64,000 bases of DNA, taken from contig NZ_LT629770.1 in NCBI RefSeq assembly GCF_900105335.1, positions 2,170,001 to 2,234,000 on the forward strand. The letters are read 5' to 3'. The position numbers were made by a program, and so were the translations under genes. Shown here in pieces: positions 28,077 to 36,521 of the stretch; the stretch's first letter is position 1; each line of letters opens with the position of its first letter. This DNA is from Microbacterium paraoxydans. GTDB taxonomy: Bacteria; Actinomycetota; Actinomycetes; Actinomycetales; Microbacteriaceae. The notes beneath the pieces were generated by a model. That model saw only the letters and a program-made list of their open reading frames with translations. It ran no database searches and was not told the origin of the DNA.

Positions 28077-29051
28077 ATGACCGCGCCGTTCATCCTCGTC
28101 ACCGACTGCGACCTCCCGGGAACCGTCATCGAAGACACCCTCCGCGCCGCCGGCCTCCGTGCCGAGCGCGCCGCCTCCGGGAGCCCGGACGACATCGCCG
28201 CCGCCGGAGCCGACGCCGAGGCGCTGGTCGTGCAGTGGGCGCGCATCGACGGCGCCCTCATGGACCGCCTGCCGAACCTCCGCTTCATCAGCCGTGTCGG
28301 CATCGGCTACGACATGATCGACGTCGAGGCCGCCGCGGCCCGCGGCATCGCCGTCGCGAACACGCCGAGCTACTGCATCGAAGAGGTCGCCGCGCACACC
28401 GTCGCGATGATCATGACCCAGGCCCGCGGCCTCTCCGCCTACGACCGCGCCGTGCGGGAGGGCGTCTGGAAGGCGGTCGACGCCCGCCCGCTCGCCGTGC
28501 GGCCGTCCTCCACCACCGTGTCGGTGCTCGGCTTCGGGCGCATCGGATCGATCGTCGCCCGCGGGTGCCGGGCGCTCGGCTTCCGCGTGCTGGTGGCCGA
28601 CCCGTACGCCTCCGACGACGCCGTGCGCGACGCGGGCTGTGAGCCCGTGGACATCCCGTCGGCGATCGCCCGCGCCGACATCCTCACCCTGCACGTGCCG
28701 CTGACGGACGAGACCCGCCATCTGATCGACGCCGCGGCCCTGGCGACGATGAAGCCGGACGCTGTGATCGTGAACACCTGCCGGGGTCCGCTCATCGACG
28801 AGGACGCCCTGGCCGCGGCGCTCCGCGACGGCCGGCTCGCCGGTGCCGCTCTCGACGTCTTCGCGGAGGAGCCGCTCCCCGCGGCGTCCCCGCTGCGCGC
28901 GCTCGACACCGTGCTGCTCACGCCGCACGCCGCCTGGTACTCCCCGGAGGCTCTGGCGGATCTTCCCGTGCACGCCGCCGAGAACGTGATCCGCTCGCTC
29001 GCGGGCGAGGCCGTGCCCATCGTCAACCCGGCCTTCGCCGCCGCGCGCTGA
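28077..29051 (+). CDS. NAD-dependent 2-hydroxyacid dehydrogenase (CtBP-like)
   Basis: A 324-residue dehydrogenase. The nucleotide-binding motif is VLGFGRIGSIVARG, and the catalytic Arg (VNTCRGPLIDEDAL), Glu (FAEEPLP) and His (LTPHAAWYS) are all present; the HAAWYS context is that of the C-terminal-binding-protein branch. I chose the ATG just after operator site 6, although the frame is open further upstream, because the family's first strand begins at FILVTDCDL. It lies 10 bases before the FAH-family gene. It could act on a 2-keto or 2-hydroxy acid produced by the sugar route. Confidence 0.87.
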   Translation: MTAPFILVTDCDLPGTVIEDTLRAAGLRAERAASGSPDDIAAAGADAEALVVQWARIDGALMDRLPNLRFISRVGIGYDMIDVEAAAARGIAVANTPSYCIEEVAAHTVAMIMTQARGLSAYDRAVREGVWKAVDARPLAVRPSSTTVSVLGFGRIGSIVARGCRALGFRVLVADPYASDDAVRDAGCEPVDIPSAIARADILTLHVPLTDETRHLIDAAALATMKPDAVIVNTCRGPLIDEDALAAALRDGRLAGAALDVFAEEPLPAASPLRALDTVLLTPHAAWYSPEALADLPVHAAENVIRSLAGEAVPIVNPAFAAAR

Positions 29052-29061
29052 GAGGACTCCC

Positions 29062-29919
29062 ATGGAACTGCTGCGACTCGGCGCGATCGGCCACGAGCGT
29101 CCATACGTCCGCGATGACGAGGGCGTGGTGCGCGATCTCAGCTCCCTGACCCGCGACATCGACGGCGCCTTCCTCGCCGCGGACGGCATCGTCCGCGTGC
29201 GGGCGGCGCTCGCGGACGGCTCCCTGCCGCAGGTGGAGACCACGGGACTGCGCGTCGGCGCCCCCGTGGCGCGGCCGACCGCGGTGATCTGCATCGGCCA
29301 GAACTACGCGGCGCACGCGGCGGAGTCCGGCGCCGAGCCGCCCGCACACCCGGTGGTGTTCTTCAAGCACCCGAACACGGTCGTGGGTCCGGACGATGTC
29401 GTGCTCCTGCCGCCGGGCGCGGAGAAGGTCGACTGGGAGGTCGAGCTCGCGGTCGTCATCGGCCGCACAGCGCGGTACCTGCCCTCCGTCGAGGCCGCGC
29501 GCGACGTGATCGCCGGCTACACCATCTCGAACGACGTGTCCGAGCGCGCGTATCAACTCGAGGTCTCCGGCGGACAGTGGTCGAAGGGGAAGTGCTCCGA
29601 GACGTTCAACCCCCTCGGCCCGGCACTGGTCCCCGCGGACGAGGTCGATCCTCAGGCGCTGCGCCTCCGATCCTTCGTGAACGGCGAGCCGCGGCAGGAC
29701 TCCTCCACCGCCGACATGATCTTCCCCGTGCTGCAGCTGGTGCACGAGCTCAGCCATTACCTCGTGCTCGAACCCGGCGATGTCATCAACACCGGCACCC
29801 CGCAGGGTGTCGCGCTGTCCGGACGCTTCCCCTACCTGCAGGACGGCGACGAGATGACCATCGAGATCGAACGGCTCGGCCGCCAGCACCAGCGCACGGA
29901 GCGGGTCCGTCTCGGGTGA
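29062..29919 (+). CDS. Fumarylacetoacetate hydrolase family protein
   Basis: A 285-residue FAH-fold enzyme. Residues from about 77 carry ICIGQNYAAHAAES, then PVVFFKHPNTVVGPDD, VDWEVELAVVIGR (metal-binding acidic residues), ISNDVSERAYQ, and LEPGDVINTGTPQGVAL near the end. The family cleaves or decarboxylates beta-diketo acids with a bound divalent metal. In diketo-hydrolase sugar routes this enzyme splits 2,4-diketo-3-deoxy-fuconate or -rhamnonate into pyruvate and lactate, which fits the dehydratase and SDR genes upstream (inference). It follows the hydroxyacid dehydrogenase by 10 bases with an AGAGGA box. It is followed by a strong hairpin. Confidence 0.88.
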   Translation: MELLRLGAIGHERPYVRDDEGVVRDLSSLTRDIDGAFLAADGIVRVRAALADGSLPQVETTGLRVGAPVARPTAVICIGQNYAAHAAESGAEPPAHPVVFFKHPNTVVGPDDVVLLPPGAEKVDWEVELAVVIGRTARYLPSVEAARDVIAGYTISNDVSERAYQLEVSGGQWSKGKCSETFNPLGPALVPADEVDPQALRLRSFVNGEPRQDSSTADMIFPVLQLVHELSHYLVLEPGDVINTGTPQGVALSGRFPYLQDGDEMTIEIERLGRQHQRTERVRLG

Positions 29920-29927
29920 GGCCTGTG

Positions 29928-29970
29928 CCCGGGGCACGGTTCCTTTCGCTGAGTGCAACCGTGTCCCGGG
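29928..29970. terminator. Strong hairpin after the FAH-family gene
   Basis: CCCGGGGCACGGTT (29928-29941) pairs with AACCGTGTCCCGGG (29957-29970) around a 15-base loop, with a single G/T-type mismatch. It starts nine bases after the stop. The arms echo the CCCGGGCAC arms of repeat family A. Confidence 0.65.
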
Positions 29971-29991
29971 TAGAGCCCTCACCCACCGCTG

Positions 29992-30185
29992 GCGCCTGCG
30001 CGGGCTCAGGCATCCGCGCGGGCTCAGGCGGCTGGAGGGAGAGGTGCCTGCTTTCGCGCGACAGCCTGTTGCCGCAAGCCCCCGGCGGCTCAGGCATCCA
30101 CGTGAACTCAGGCATCCGCGCGGGCTCAGGCGGCTGGACGGGAAAGGTGCCTGATGCCGCGCGAGCGCCTGAACCCGCGCCGGGG
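29992..30185. repeat. CAGGC-type tandem palindromic repeat, family C cluster 1
   Basis: A unit of about 102 bases occurs twice. The 44-45-base core starting CAGGCATCCGCGCGGGCTCA and ending GGTGCCTG lies at 30007-30050 and again at 30109-30153. Within it, CAGGC and GCCTG ends are inverted and GCGCGGGCTCAGGC recurs three times. It fills the gap between the convergent FAH-family and SMP-30 genes. A related cluster is at 33716-33913. No coding potential is apparent. Confidence 0.7.
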
Positions 30186-31034
30186 TCAGCCGGCGAAGGG
30201 GAGGACCGGGAGGCCGTGCACCCCGGGGCGCACCGCGAACACCGAGCCCGCGGCGGTGCCGTGATCGGACGGCAGGCCCTGTGCGGAGGTCGTGATGAGG
30301 AGCGTGCCGAGGTCGTCGCCCCCGAACGTGCAGGCACTGACCTGCGGCACCGGCAGCACGATGTCCTCGCGCACGGCCCCGGACGGCTCGAACCCGCGCA
30401 CGCGGCCCCCGCCCCACAGCGCGACCCAGACGCTGCCGTCCGCGGCGACCGTGAGGCCGTCGGGCACGCCGTCGTCTTCGGGGATGTGGGCGAACACCCG
30501 GCGTCCGCGGAGGTCGCCCTCGGTCACGTCGAACACGTCGATCCGGCCGGTGTCGGTGTCCACGTAGTAGACGCGGCGGCCGTCCGGGGAGTAGCTGACA
30601 CCGTTGGACGAGGTCACGCGGGGGAGCACCGTGGTCACGTCGAGGGCGGCGTCGATGCGGAGCACGGTCCCGGCACCCGCGGTGGAGTCCGTGGACATCG
30701 ATCCGGCCAGGAGTCGTCCTCGCGGGTCGCAGCAGCCGTCGTTCATGCGTACCGCGTCGTCGTCGAGCAGCGTCGCGACGGGACGGGCCTCCGCATCGGG
30801 ACCGTCGGCGAGGTACAGGGTGCGTGCCCCGACCGCCACGAAGCCCCCGGCCGTCCGCGGCCGGAAGAACGCGAGGTACTCGTCGTCGATGTGCTGGCGG
30901 ACGATCTCGTCGCCGCGGAGGGTGAGCAGATCGCCCGCGTCTCCGTCGACCCAGCGCAGGCCGCCCCACCCGGGCCACCAGACCGGGGCCTCGGCGTGGA
31001 CGGCGACCGGTCCGGTCACGTTCTCGGGGGTCAT
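30186..31034 (-). CDS. SMP-30/gluconolactonase-family lactonase
   Basis: A 282-residue six-bladed beta-propeller protein. Metal-ligand positions of the family can be seen: Glu15 in VHAEAPVWW, Asn in SSNGVSYSPDG, and Asp in GVPDGLTVAADGSVW. These enzymes hydrolyse sugar lactones to aldonates with a divalent metal. In the proposed route this would open the lactone made by a sugar dehydrogenase before dehydration. It starts with an ATG overlapping the stop of the preceding membrane protein (ATGA). It is transcribed towards the FAH-family gene and separated from it by the family C repeats. Confidence 0.85.
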   Translation of the reverse strand: MTPENVTGPVAVHAEAPVWWPGWGGLRWVDGDAGDLLTLRGDEIVRQHIDDEYLAFFRPRTAGGFVAVGARTLYLADGPDAEARPVATLLDDDAVRMNDGCCDPRGRLLAGSMSTDSTAGAGTVLRIDAALDVTTVLPRVTSSNGVSYSPDGRRVYYVDTDTGRIDVFDVTEGDLRGRRVFAHIPEDDGVPDGLTVAADGSVWVALWGGGRVRGFEPSGAVREDIVLPVPQVSACTFGGDDLGTLLITTSAQGLPSDHGTAAGSVFAVRPGVHGLPVLPFAG

Positions 31035-31852
31035 GCGCCCTCCGCCGTCCGCCGCGGGTCGGTCACGGGGAGCGGCTCCGGAACGGGGTCGGCATGATCC
31101 GCCGCTGCGGCCGGCGCGGACGGAAGCTCCTTCGCGACCTGCTTCTCGAGCACGGTCACGGCCTCGTCGGAGAGCAGGATGAGGCCGTCGAGCTCCTCGC
31201 GCACCCGCTTGTAGGCGATGTTCCGCTCGGACTGCGTCGCCGACTCGTCCACGGCGACCTTGAGGAGCTGCTGCGCGCGGTCGAGGCGCTTGCGCTCGGC
31301 CTCGGTGAACGTCGAGTCGCGCAGGCGCCGGGCGTCCTTCTCCGCGATCTCGAACGCGACCGCGTAGTCGCCGACGGCCTGCAGGTACTCCGCGATCTGC
31401 TGCTCCGTGAGCTTCGCGTCGGCGGAGGCCGGACGCAGCGCGTCCGCGGTCTTCTTCGCGCGGAGGAAGGCGGCCGTCAGCGGCTGGCGGCCGTCGCTCA
31501 TGGCGGGGAACGCGATGAGCTTGGCGACGTCGAGCTCGTAGTCCAGCCAGCGCGCGGTGATCTCGTCGTGCTCGGCGAAGAGGCGGGCGAGCAGGTCGTC
31601 GGGCGCCACCGACGCCGTCGTGTCGACGACAGTGGGACCGCCGTGCTTCGCCTGCCGGACGGCCGCGCGCGCCTCGATCTCGGCGGTCTTGACCTGCGCC
31701 TTCATGCGCAGGGCCTCCAGCCGGCGCTCGTGCCGACGCTTGGAGCCGCGCTCCCAGGCCTTGGCGACTCCGCCGGCCATGCCCATGATCGGGAAGACGA
31801 GCCACCAGTAGTCACCCGCGAAGTTCCAGAAGCCCCGGATGAACTCGTCCAT
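31031..31852 (-). CDS. Hypothetical membrane-anchored helical protein
   Basis: A 273-residue protein of unknown function. One hydrophobic segment near the N-terminus (YWWLVFPIMGMAGGVAKAW, about 15-33) is followed by a basic, strongly helical stretch (KRRHERRLEALRMKAQVKTA) and long amphipathic helices rich in Ala, Glu, Arg and Lys, with a Pro/Ala-rich tail. It is probably anchored in the membrane with a cytoplasmic helical body. Its stop overlaps the start of the lactonase gene, so the two are co-translated, though no functional link is evident. Proteins of this type are common in actinobacteria but I cannot name the family. Confidence 0.7.
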   Translation of the reverse strand: MDEFIRGFWNFAGDYWWLVFPIMGMAGGVAKAWERGSKRRHERRLEALRMKAQVKTAEIEARAAVRQAKHGGPTVVDTTASVAPDDLLARLFAEHDEITARWLDYELDVAKLIAFPAMSDGRQPLTAAFLRAKKTADALRPASADAKLTEQQIAEYLQAVGDYAVAFEIAEKDARRLRDSTFTEAERKRLDRAQQLLKVAVDESATQSERNIAYKRVREELDGLILLSDEAVTVLEKQVAKELPSAPAAAADHADPVPEPLPVTDPRRTAEGA

Positions 31853-31917
31853 GATGGGTTCAGCCTACTGCGCGACGGCGGGTCGCCGGGGGCCCGCACG
31901 AGAGGGAGGGCGGCCGC

Positions 31918-32766
31918 ATGAAGAGCGTCGGCATCGTCGGGATCGAGAACAGCCACGCCACGGAGATCGTCCGCTTCCTGAACGTCGAGGCCCCGGACGT
32001 GCCCGTGCGGATCACGGCCCTCGTGGCAGGGGAGCCGGAGCGCACGCGGGAACTGGCCGCGCTCGGCGGCATCGAACGTGTCGTCGACGAGGCGGGCGCG
32101 CTCCTCGGCACGGTGGATGCGCTCATCGTGACCGCCCGCGACGGTGCCGATCATCGCGCCCTCGCCGTCCCCTTCCTGGAAGCCGGGGTGCCGGTCTGGG
32201 TCGACAAGCCGCTCGCGGCGACCGTCGCCGATGCTGACGCGATCCTCGCCGCCGCGCAGCGTGGCCGGGTGCCCGTCACCTCGTCGTCCACGCTCCGTTG
32301 GCTCGCGGACACCGCGGAGCTCGTGGCGGAGGCCGCCCGCATCGGGGAGGTCCAGGCGGTCACCGTCATGGGGCCGGCCGATCCGGACAGCCCGTACAGC
32401 GGCATCTTCTTCTACGGCATCCACCTCGCCGATCTCGCCCAGGTTCTGCGGCCCGGCATCGCGGAGGACGTCGAGGTGCAGTCCCTGCCCGCGGGTGTCG
32501 TCGCCCGCTACCGGGTCGGCGGGGTGCCGGTGGCGCTGGAGTTCGTGCGGCCGGACGGGGATAGTCAGGTGCCGTTCCGGGCGACCGTCGTCGGCCGCCG
32601 GGGCATCGCGAGCTGGGAGATCCCGATCGGCCCCGGCTACGTGCAGCCCGGCGTCCGTGCCTTCGCCGGGATGCTGGAGACCGGCGAGCCGCCGGTTCCC
32701 GCGTCCGAGATGCGCGCTCCGATCGCCGTACTCGAACAGGTCGCCGAGGCCCTCGCCTCCCGCTGA
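31918..32766 (+). CDS. Gfo/Idh/MocA-family oxidoreductase
   Basis: A 282-residue NAD(P)-binding oxidoreductase. The N-terminal VGIVGIENSHATEIVRFLN replaces the usual GxGxxG, and VWVDKPLAATVADADAILA (about 92-110) is the conserved EKP/DKP region with the catalytic lysine. The C-terminal half holds the substrate domain and is shorter than in typical members (about 330-390). The family oxidises or reduces sugars, inositols and related compounds. It diverges from the helical membrane protein gene and ends directly at the family A repeat. A part in the same catabolic locus is plausible but there is no operator-like palindrome in front of it. Confidence 0.83.
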   Translation: MKSVGIVGIENSHATEIVRFLNVEAPDVPVRITALVAGEPERTRELAALGGIERVVDEAGALLGTVDALIVTARDGADHRALAVPFLEAGVPVWVDKPLAATVADADAILAAAQRGRVPVTSSSTLRWLADTAELVAEAARIGEVQAVTVMGPADPDSPYSGIFFYGIHLADLAQVLRPGIAEDVEVQSLPAGVVARYRVGGVPVALEFVRPDGDSQVPFRATVVGRRGIASWEIPIGPGYVQPGVRAFAGMLETGEPPVPASEMRAPIAVLEQVAEALASR

Positions 32767-32855
32767 CCCGGGCACAGTTTCGGAGATCGGATCCGCCGCG
32801 CGGTCGACAGGCCCTGTGCGGCGGCGTGTCGCCTGCCGTCTCCGAAGTCGGGCCC
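32767..32855. repeat. Long intergenic inverted repeat, family A copy 2
   Basis: The left arm CCCGGGCACAGTTTCGGAG begins at the base after the oxidoreductase stop, and the right arm CTCCGAAGTCGGGCCC ends at 32855. Arms and the inner GGCGTGTCGCC match the element at 6553-6644. It lies between convergent genes. Confidence 0.72.
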
Positions 32856-32866
32856 AGGATTCGGAA

Positions 32867-33304
32867 TCAGGCCTTCGTGAGGTCCTGCGCGAGCATGAGG
32901 ATGATCCCGCTGGGGCCGCGGAGGTAGGTGAGCCGGTAGATGTCCCGGTAGTTCGCGACGCCGCGCAAGGGGTGGAATCCGTGTCGGGCGGCGATGGCGA
33001 GGGAGGCGTCGATGTCGTCGACGGAGAAGGCGATCCGGTGCATGCCGATCTCGTTCGGCCTCGTCGGCTGCGTCTCGATCGCCTCGGGATGGATGTACTC
33101 GAACAGCTCGATCTGCCCGTGCCCGTCCGGGGTCTGCAGCACGGCGATCCGCGCATGGTTCCCGTCGAGCCCGACCGCGGTGGACGCCCACTCGCCGCTG
33201 ACCTCGTCCCGTCCGACCACGGAGAGGCCCAGGTCGGTGAAGAAGGCGATGGTGGCGTCGAGGTCGCGCACGGCGATCCCGACGTTCTCGAAGGCGATGG
33301 CCAT
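32867..33304 (-). CDS. VOC-family (glyoxalase-like) protein
   Basis: A 145-residue vicinal-oxygen-chelate protein: VGIAVRDLDATIAFFTDLGL opens the first module and HRIAFSVDDIDASLAIAARHGF the second, followed by YLRGPSGIILMLAQ. Metal-ligand type residues (His of HRIAF, Glu of IELFEYIHPE) are present. The pattern resembles methylmalonyl-CoA epimerase/glyoxalase I-like proteins, but the substrate is unknown. It lies 21 bases after the DksA-like gene on the same strand and may be co-transcribed with it. Confidence 0.83.
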   Translation of the reverse strand: MAIAFENVGIAVRDLDATIAFFTDLGLSVVGRDEVSGEWASTAVGLDGNHARIAVLQTPDGHGQIELFEYIHPEAIETQPTRPNEIGMHRIAFSVDDIDASLAIAARHGFHPLRGVANYRDIYRLTYLRGPSGIILMLAQDLTKA

Positions 33305-33325
33305 GCCCGCGATGCTACTCCGGCG

Positions 33326-33670
33326 TCAACGACCGAGCTTCCCGGCGCAGGCCACGCAGTATTCCGCGAACGGCCGCACCTCCAGGCGCTCCGGCGGGAT
33401 GGGCCGCCCGCAGTGCGCGCAGATGCCGTAGGTTCCGGCGTCCATCCGCATCAGCGCCTCGTCCACCTGGCGGAGCTCCGCCTGCGCCGCCTCGGCGAGC
33501 CCCGACAGTCGGGACCACTCCGACGAGAGCGTCACCCCCTCCGGGTCGTGCTCGTCATCGTCGTTCGAGCCCTCGCGGTCGTGCATGAGCTCCGCGAGCG
33601 TAGTCGCCGTCGCCGTGACGCGGGCTTCGGCCTCGGCGCGGCGCTCTTGCAACAGCGCTCGCAGATCCAT
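33326..33670 (-). CDS. TraR/DksA-family zinc-finger protein
   Basis: A 114-residue protein with an N-terminal helical hairpin (about residues 1-75) and a C-terminal four-cysteine zinc finger: CAHCGRPIPPERL then EYCVACAGK. This is the plan of the short actinobacterial DksA-like proteins that bind in the RNA polymerase secondary channel. The hairpin carries acidic residues (NDDDEHDPEG) near its middle. Direct action on transcription is likely from the family, but target genes cannot be read. Confidence 0.88.
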   Translation of the reverse strand: MDLRALLQERRAEAEARVTATATTLAELMHDREGSNDDDEHDPEGVTLSSEWSRLSGLAEAAQAELRQVDEALMRMDAGTYGICAHCGRPIPPERLEVRPFAEYCVACAGKLGR

Positions 33671-33715
33671 CCGCCCACTCTAGGCCCGCCCTGCGACACT
33701 CGCGTCGTCGCCGGA

Positions 33716-33913
33716 CCAGGCATCCCCGCGAGATCAGGCGACATCGGCAGCAGGTGCCTGAACTCCCGCGCCCGCCTGTCCTCTCCGGACAGCCTGCCCC
33801 CGCGACCGCTCGCGCAGGATCAGGCGCCCGCGCGGGTTCAGGCGACACCGGTGACAGGCGCCTGAACCGGCGTGACTGCCTGTCCTCCCGGACTGCCTGA
33901 ACCCGCGAACGCG
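33716..33913. repeat. CAGGC-type tandem palindromic repeat, family C cluster 2
   Basis: Two related units start at 33717 and 33821 (104 bases apart). Each reads CAGGC, a CGCG-rich spacer, TCAGGCGACA, then a GCCTGAAC-type inverted end and a CCTGTCCTC segment. It shares the CAGGC/GCCTG organisation and the near-102-base period with the cluster at 29992. It fills the gap between the divergently placed DksA-like gene start and the MMPL gene stop; no gene is seen in it. Confidence 0.68.
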
Positions 33914-33915
33914 GT

Positions 33916-36453
33916 TCAGCCGCGACGGGTGCGCGGCGCCTCCACGGTGGGCACGGAGTCGGTGTGCACGCTGGGGTGGTCCCGCTCCAGCGCCGCGCCC
34001 TCCATGTCGACGTTCGGGATGATGCGGTCGAGCCACTTCGGCAGCCACCAAGCCGAGCGTCCGAGCAGGTGCATGAGCGCGGGCATCAGCAGCATCCGCA
34101 CCACGAATGCATCGAGCAGCACGCCGAAAGCGAGACCGAACCCGATGGACCGGATGATGGTCGACTCCGAGAACACGAACCCGCCGAACACCGACACCAT
34201 GATGAGCGCGGCCGCGATGACCACCGAGCGCCCGGCCCGGAAGCCCTGGGCCACGGCATCGCGCGCGGAGGCGCCGTGCACGTAGGCCTCCCGCATCCCC
34301 GACGCGAGGAAGAGCTGGTAGTCCATCGCGAGTCCGAACAGGATGCCGACGAGGATCACCGGCAGGAAGCTCAGGATCGGACCGGTGCTGTGCAATCCGA
34401 TGAGGTCGGCGCCCCACCCCCACTGGAACACCGCGACGATGAGTCCGTACGTCGCGAACAGCGACAGCACGAACCCTCCCGTGGCGATGAGCGGCACGAG
34501 CAGCGAGCGGAACACGACGATCATGATGAGCAGCGACAGGCCCACGACGACCACGAGGTACAGCGGGAGCACGCTCGCCAGCGCCTCGGAGATGTCGATG
34601 TTGGTGGCAGCCTGACCGGCGACGCCGAGGGTGATGCCGCCGTTGATCTCGGGGAGACCCCGCAGGTCCTGCACCAGCTCCTCGGTGGAGGCGCTGTTCG
34701 GGCCTTCGGCGGGCAGCACCTGGAAGGCGAGGAGCGTGTTGTCGTCCGACGTGGCGATGGGGGCCACCGCGACCACGTCGTCCTGCTCGGCGATCTTCTC
34801 CGCGACGGTCACCTGGGTGGCCAGCAGGTCGTCGTCGCTCACGGCGTCGTCGAGGGTCGCGGTCACCAGGAGCGGCCCGTTCGCGCCCTCGCCGAACTGC
34901 TCGTCGACGGTCTGGAACGCGCGGTAGCTGGTGGAGTCGGCGGGTTCGCTCGACCCGTCCGGAAGGCCGAGGCGCATCGACATGGCGGGGATCGCGATCA
35001 CGAGCAGCGCGACGACGCTGACGAGGGCGGTGACGACCGCGCGCAGCGTCGACATCCGGCGCACGGGCTTCCCGGCCGCGTGCTCCTGGCCGATCGTCGC
35101 CCGCGCCTTGCGACCGAGCAGTCGGGTGCCGACGAGGCCGAGGATCGCCGGGGCGAGGGTCACGGCCACGAGCACGGCGACGGCGACGCAGACGGCGCCC
35201 ACCGTGCCCATGAGGCCGAGGAACGGCACGCCCGTCACGTTGAGGGCGAGGAGCGCGACGATGACGGTGGTCCCCGCGAACACCACCGCGGTCCCGGAGG
35301 TGCCGGTGGCCAGACCGATGGACTCGCGCACGGGCGACCCGGCCAGCAGCTGCTTGCGGTGCCGGTTCACGATGAAGAGGGAGTAGTCGATGCCGACCGC
35401 GAGCCCCAGCATCACGCCGAGGACGGGAGTGACCGAGGCCATGTCGACGACGCCGGAGAACGCCAGGGACGCCGTGACGCCCACCCCGACGCCGACCACG
35501 GCGGTGACGATGGGCAGGGCCGCACCGATCAGCGAACCCAGCATCACGATGAGCACGACGGCGGCGAACGCGAGACCGATGGCCTCGCCGACGCCGAAGA
35601 TCTCCGGCACGCCCTGGGCGATGTCGGTGCCGAAGTCGACCGTCACACCGTCGATCTCCTCGTCCTGGAAGTGGGCGATGGTGCTCTGCTTGGTCTCTTC
35701 GGCGAGCTCCAGGCGCGGGTCGACGAAGGAGACGTTGACGATCGCCGTGGAGCCGTCCTCCGAGAGGACGCCGATGCCGTCCGCGAGGTCGAGGAGGGTT
35801 GTGCCGAGCTCCAGCTGCTCCGCGTTGTCGGCGAGTTCGTCGCGGTTCGCGTCGATGGTGGCCTGCTGGGCCTCGAGCTGCGCGAGCTGGGCGTTCAGCT
35901 CTGCGAGCTGCGCGTCGAGCGCGGCGGTCTGCTCGGGCGGCGCGCCGGCGGCCTCGGCCTGAGCCCGCGCGCCTTCGAGCTGGGTGATCCCGGCGTCGAG
36001 CTGTGCCCGGCCATCGTCGAGCTGGGCCTGGCCGGCGTCGAGCTGGGCCTGCCCGTTCTCGAGCTGGGTCCGGCCGTCGGTCAGCTCCTTCGCCTGCTCA
36101 TCCTGCTGCCGCTGGGCGTCGAACGGGTCGACGACGGAGGCGACGCCGTCGAGGTCTTCCGCGCTCGCGGCGAGGTCGGAGATCGCCTGCTTCTGCTCGT
36201 CGGTGAAGGGCTCGCCGTCGACCGTCCGATAGACGACCGTCCCGGTGCCGCCGGCGGTGTCCGGCAACTTGTCGGCGAGCTGATCGGTGACCTCGCCCGA
36301 GGCGGTGCCGGGGATGTCGAAGCTGTTGCTCAGCGTGCCGCCGAAGGTGAGGAAGGCGCCGACGCCGAGCCCGAGGATGACCACCCAGGAGACGATCACC
36401 GTCCACGCCCTGCGCGCAGCGAAAGAACCCAGACGGAACAGCAGTGAAGCCAC
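33916..36453 (-). CDS. MMPL-family RND transporter with extended coiled-coil loop
   Basis: An 845-residue membrane protein with two repeated membrane halves. Residues near the start (AWTVIVSWVVILGLGVGAFL) form segment 1, and VGIDYSLFIVNRHRKQL in the first half and AMDYQLFLASGMREAY in the second are the Asp-Tyr proton-relay signatures of the family. The extracellular loop of the first half contains perfect heptads (GQAQLDA-type repeats, about residues 120-205), predicting a coiled coil. MMPL proteins export lipids or toxic compounds. I chose the GTG at 36453 because AAGGAG lies six bases before it. It diverges from the TetR gene, the likely regulator. Confidence 0.9.
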   Translation of the reverse strand: MASLLFRLGSFAARRAWTVIVSWVVILGLGVGAFLTFGGTLSNSFDIPGTASGEVTDQLADKLPDTAGGTGTVVYRTVDGEPFTDEQKQAISDLAASAEDLDGVASVVDPFDAQRQQDEQAKELTDGRTQLENGQAQLDAGQAQLDDGRAQLDAGITQLEGARAQAEAAGAPPEQTAALDAQLAELNAQLAQLEAQQATIDANRDELADNAEQLELGTTLLDLADGIGVLSEDGSTAIVNVSFVDPRLELAEETKQSTIAHFQDEEIDGVTVDFGTDIAQGVPEIFGVGEAIGLAFAAVVLIVMLGSLIGAALPIVTAVVGVGVGVTASLAFSGVVDMASVTPVLGVMLGLAVGIDYSLFIVNRHRKQLLAGSPVRESIGLATGTSGTAVVFAGTTVIVALLALNVTGVPFLGLMGTVGAVCVAVAVLVAVTLAPAILGLVGTRLLGRKARATIGQEHAAGKPVRRMSTLRAVVTALVSVVALLVIAIPAMSMRLGLPDGSSEPADSTSYRAFQTVDEQFGEGANGPLLVTATLDDAVSDDDLLATQVTVAEKIAEQDDVVAVAPIATSDDNTLLAFQVLPAEGPNSASTEELVQDLRGLPEINGGITLGVAGQAATNIDISEALASVLPLYLVVVVGLSLLIMIVVFRSLLVPLIATGGFVLSLFATYGLIVAVFQWGWGADLIGLHSTGPILSFLPVILVGILFGLAMDYQLFLASGMREAYVHGASARDAVAQGFRAGRSVVIAAALIMVSVFGGFVFSESTIIRSIGFGLAFGVLLDAFVVRMLLMPALMHLLGRSAWWLPKWLDRIIPNVDMEGAALERDHPSVHTDSVPTVEAPRTRRG

Positions 36454-36465
36454 GTGATCTCCTTC

Positions 36466-36496
36466 AGACGAAAAGAGCATACGGCACGTCTCGTCT
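36466..36496. promoter_or_regulatory. Inverted repeat in the MMPL-TetR divergent region
   Basis: AGACGA (36466-36471) and TCGTCT (36491-36496) are exact reverse complements in the 68 bases between the two start codons. A TetR dimer site is a reasonable guess. Confidence 0.4.
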
Positions 36497-36521
36497 AGAG
36501 ATCTGTGGCTATCCTGAACGC

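Noticed and set aside
33964..36447. 827-residue open frame opposite the MMPL gene
   Set aside because: Histidine/aspartate/arginine-rich shadow with no motif; the opposite strand is a clear membrane transporter.
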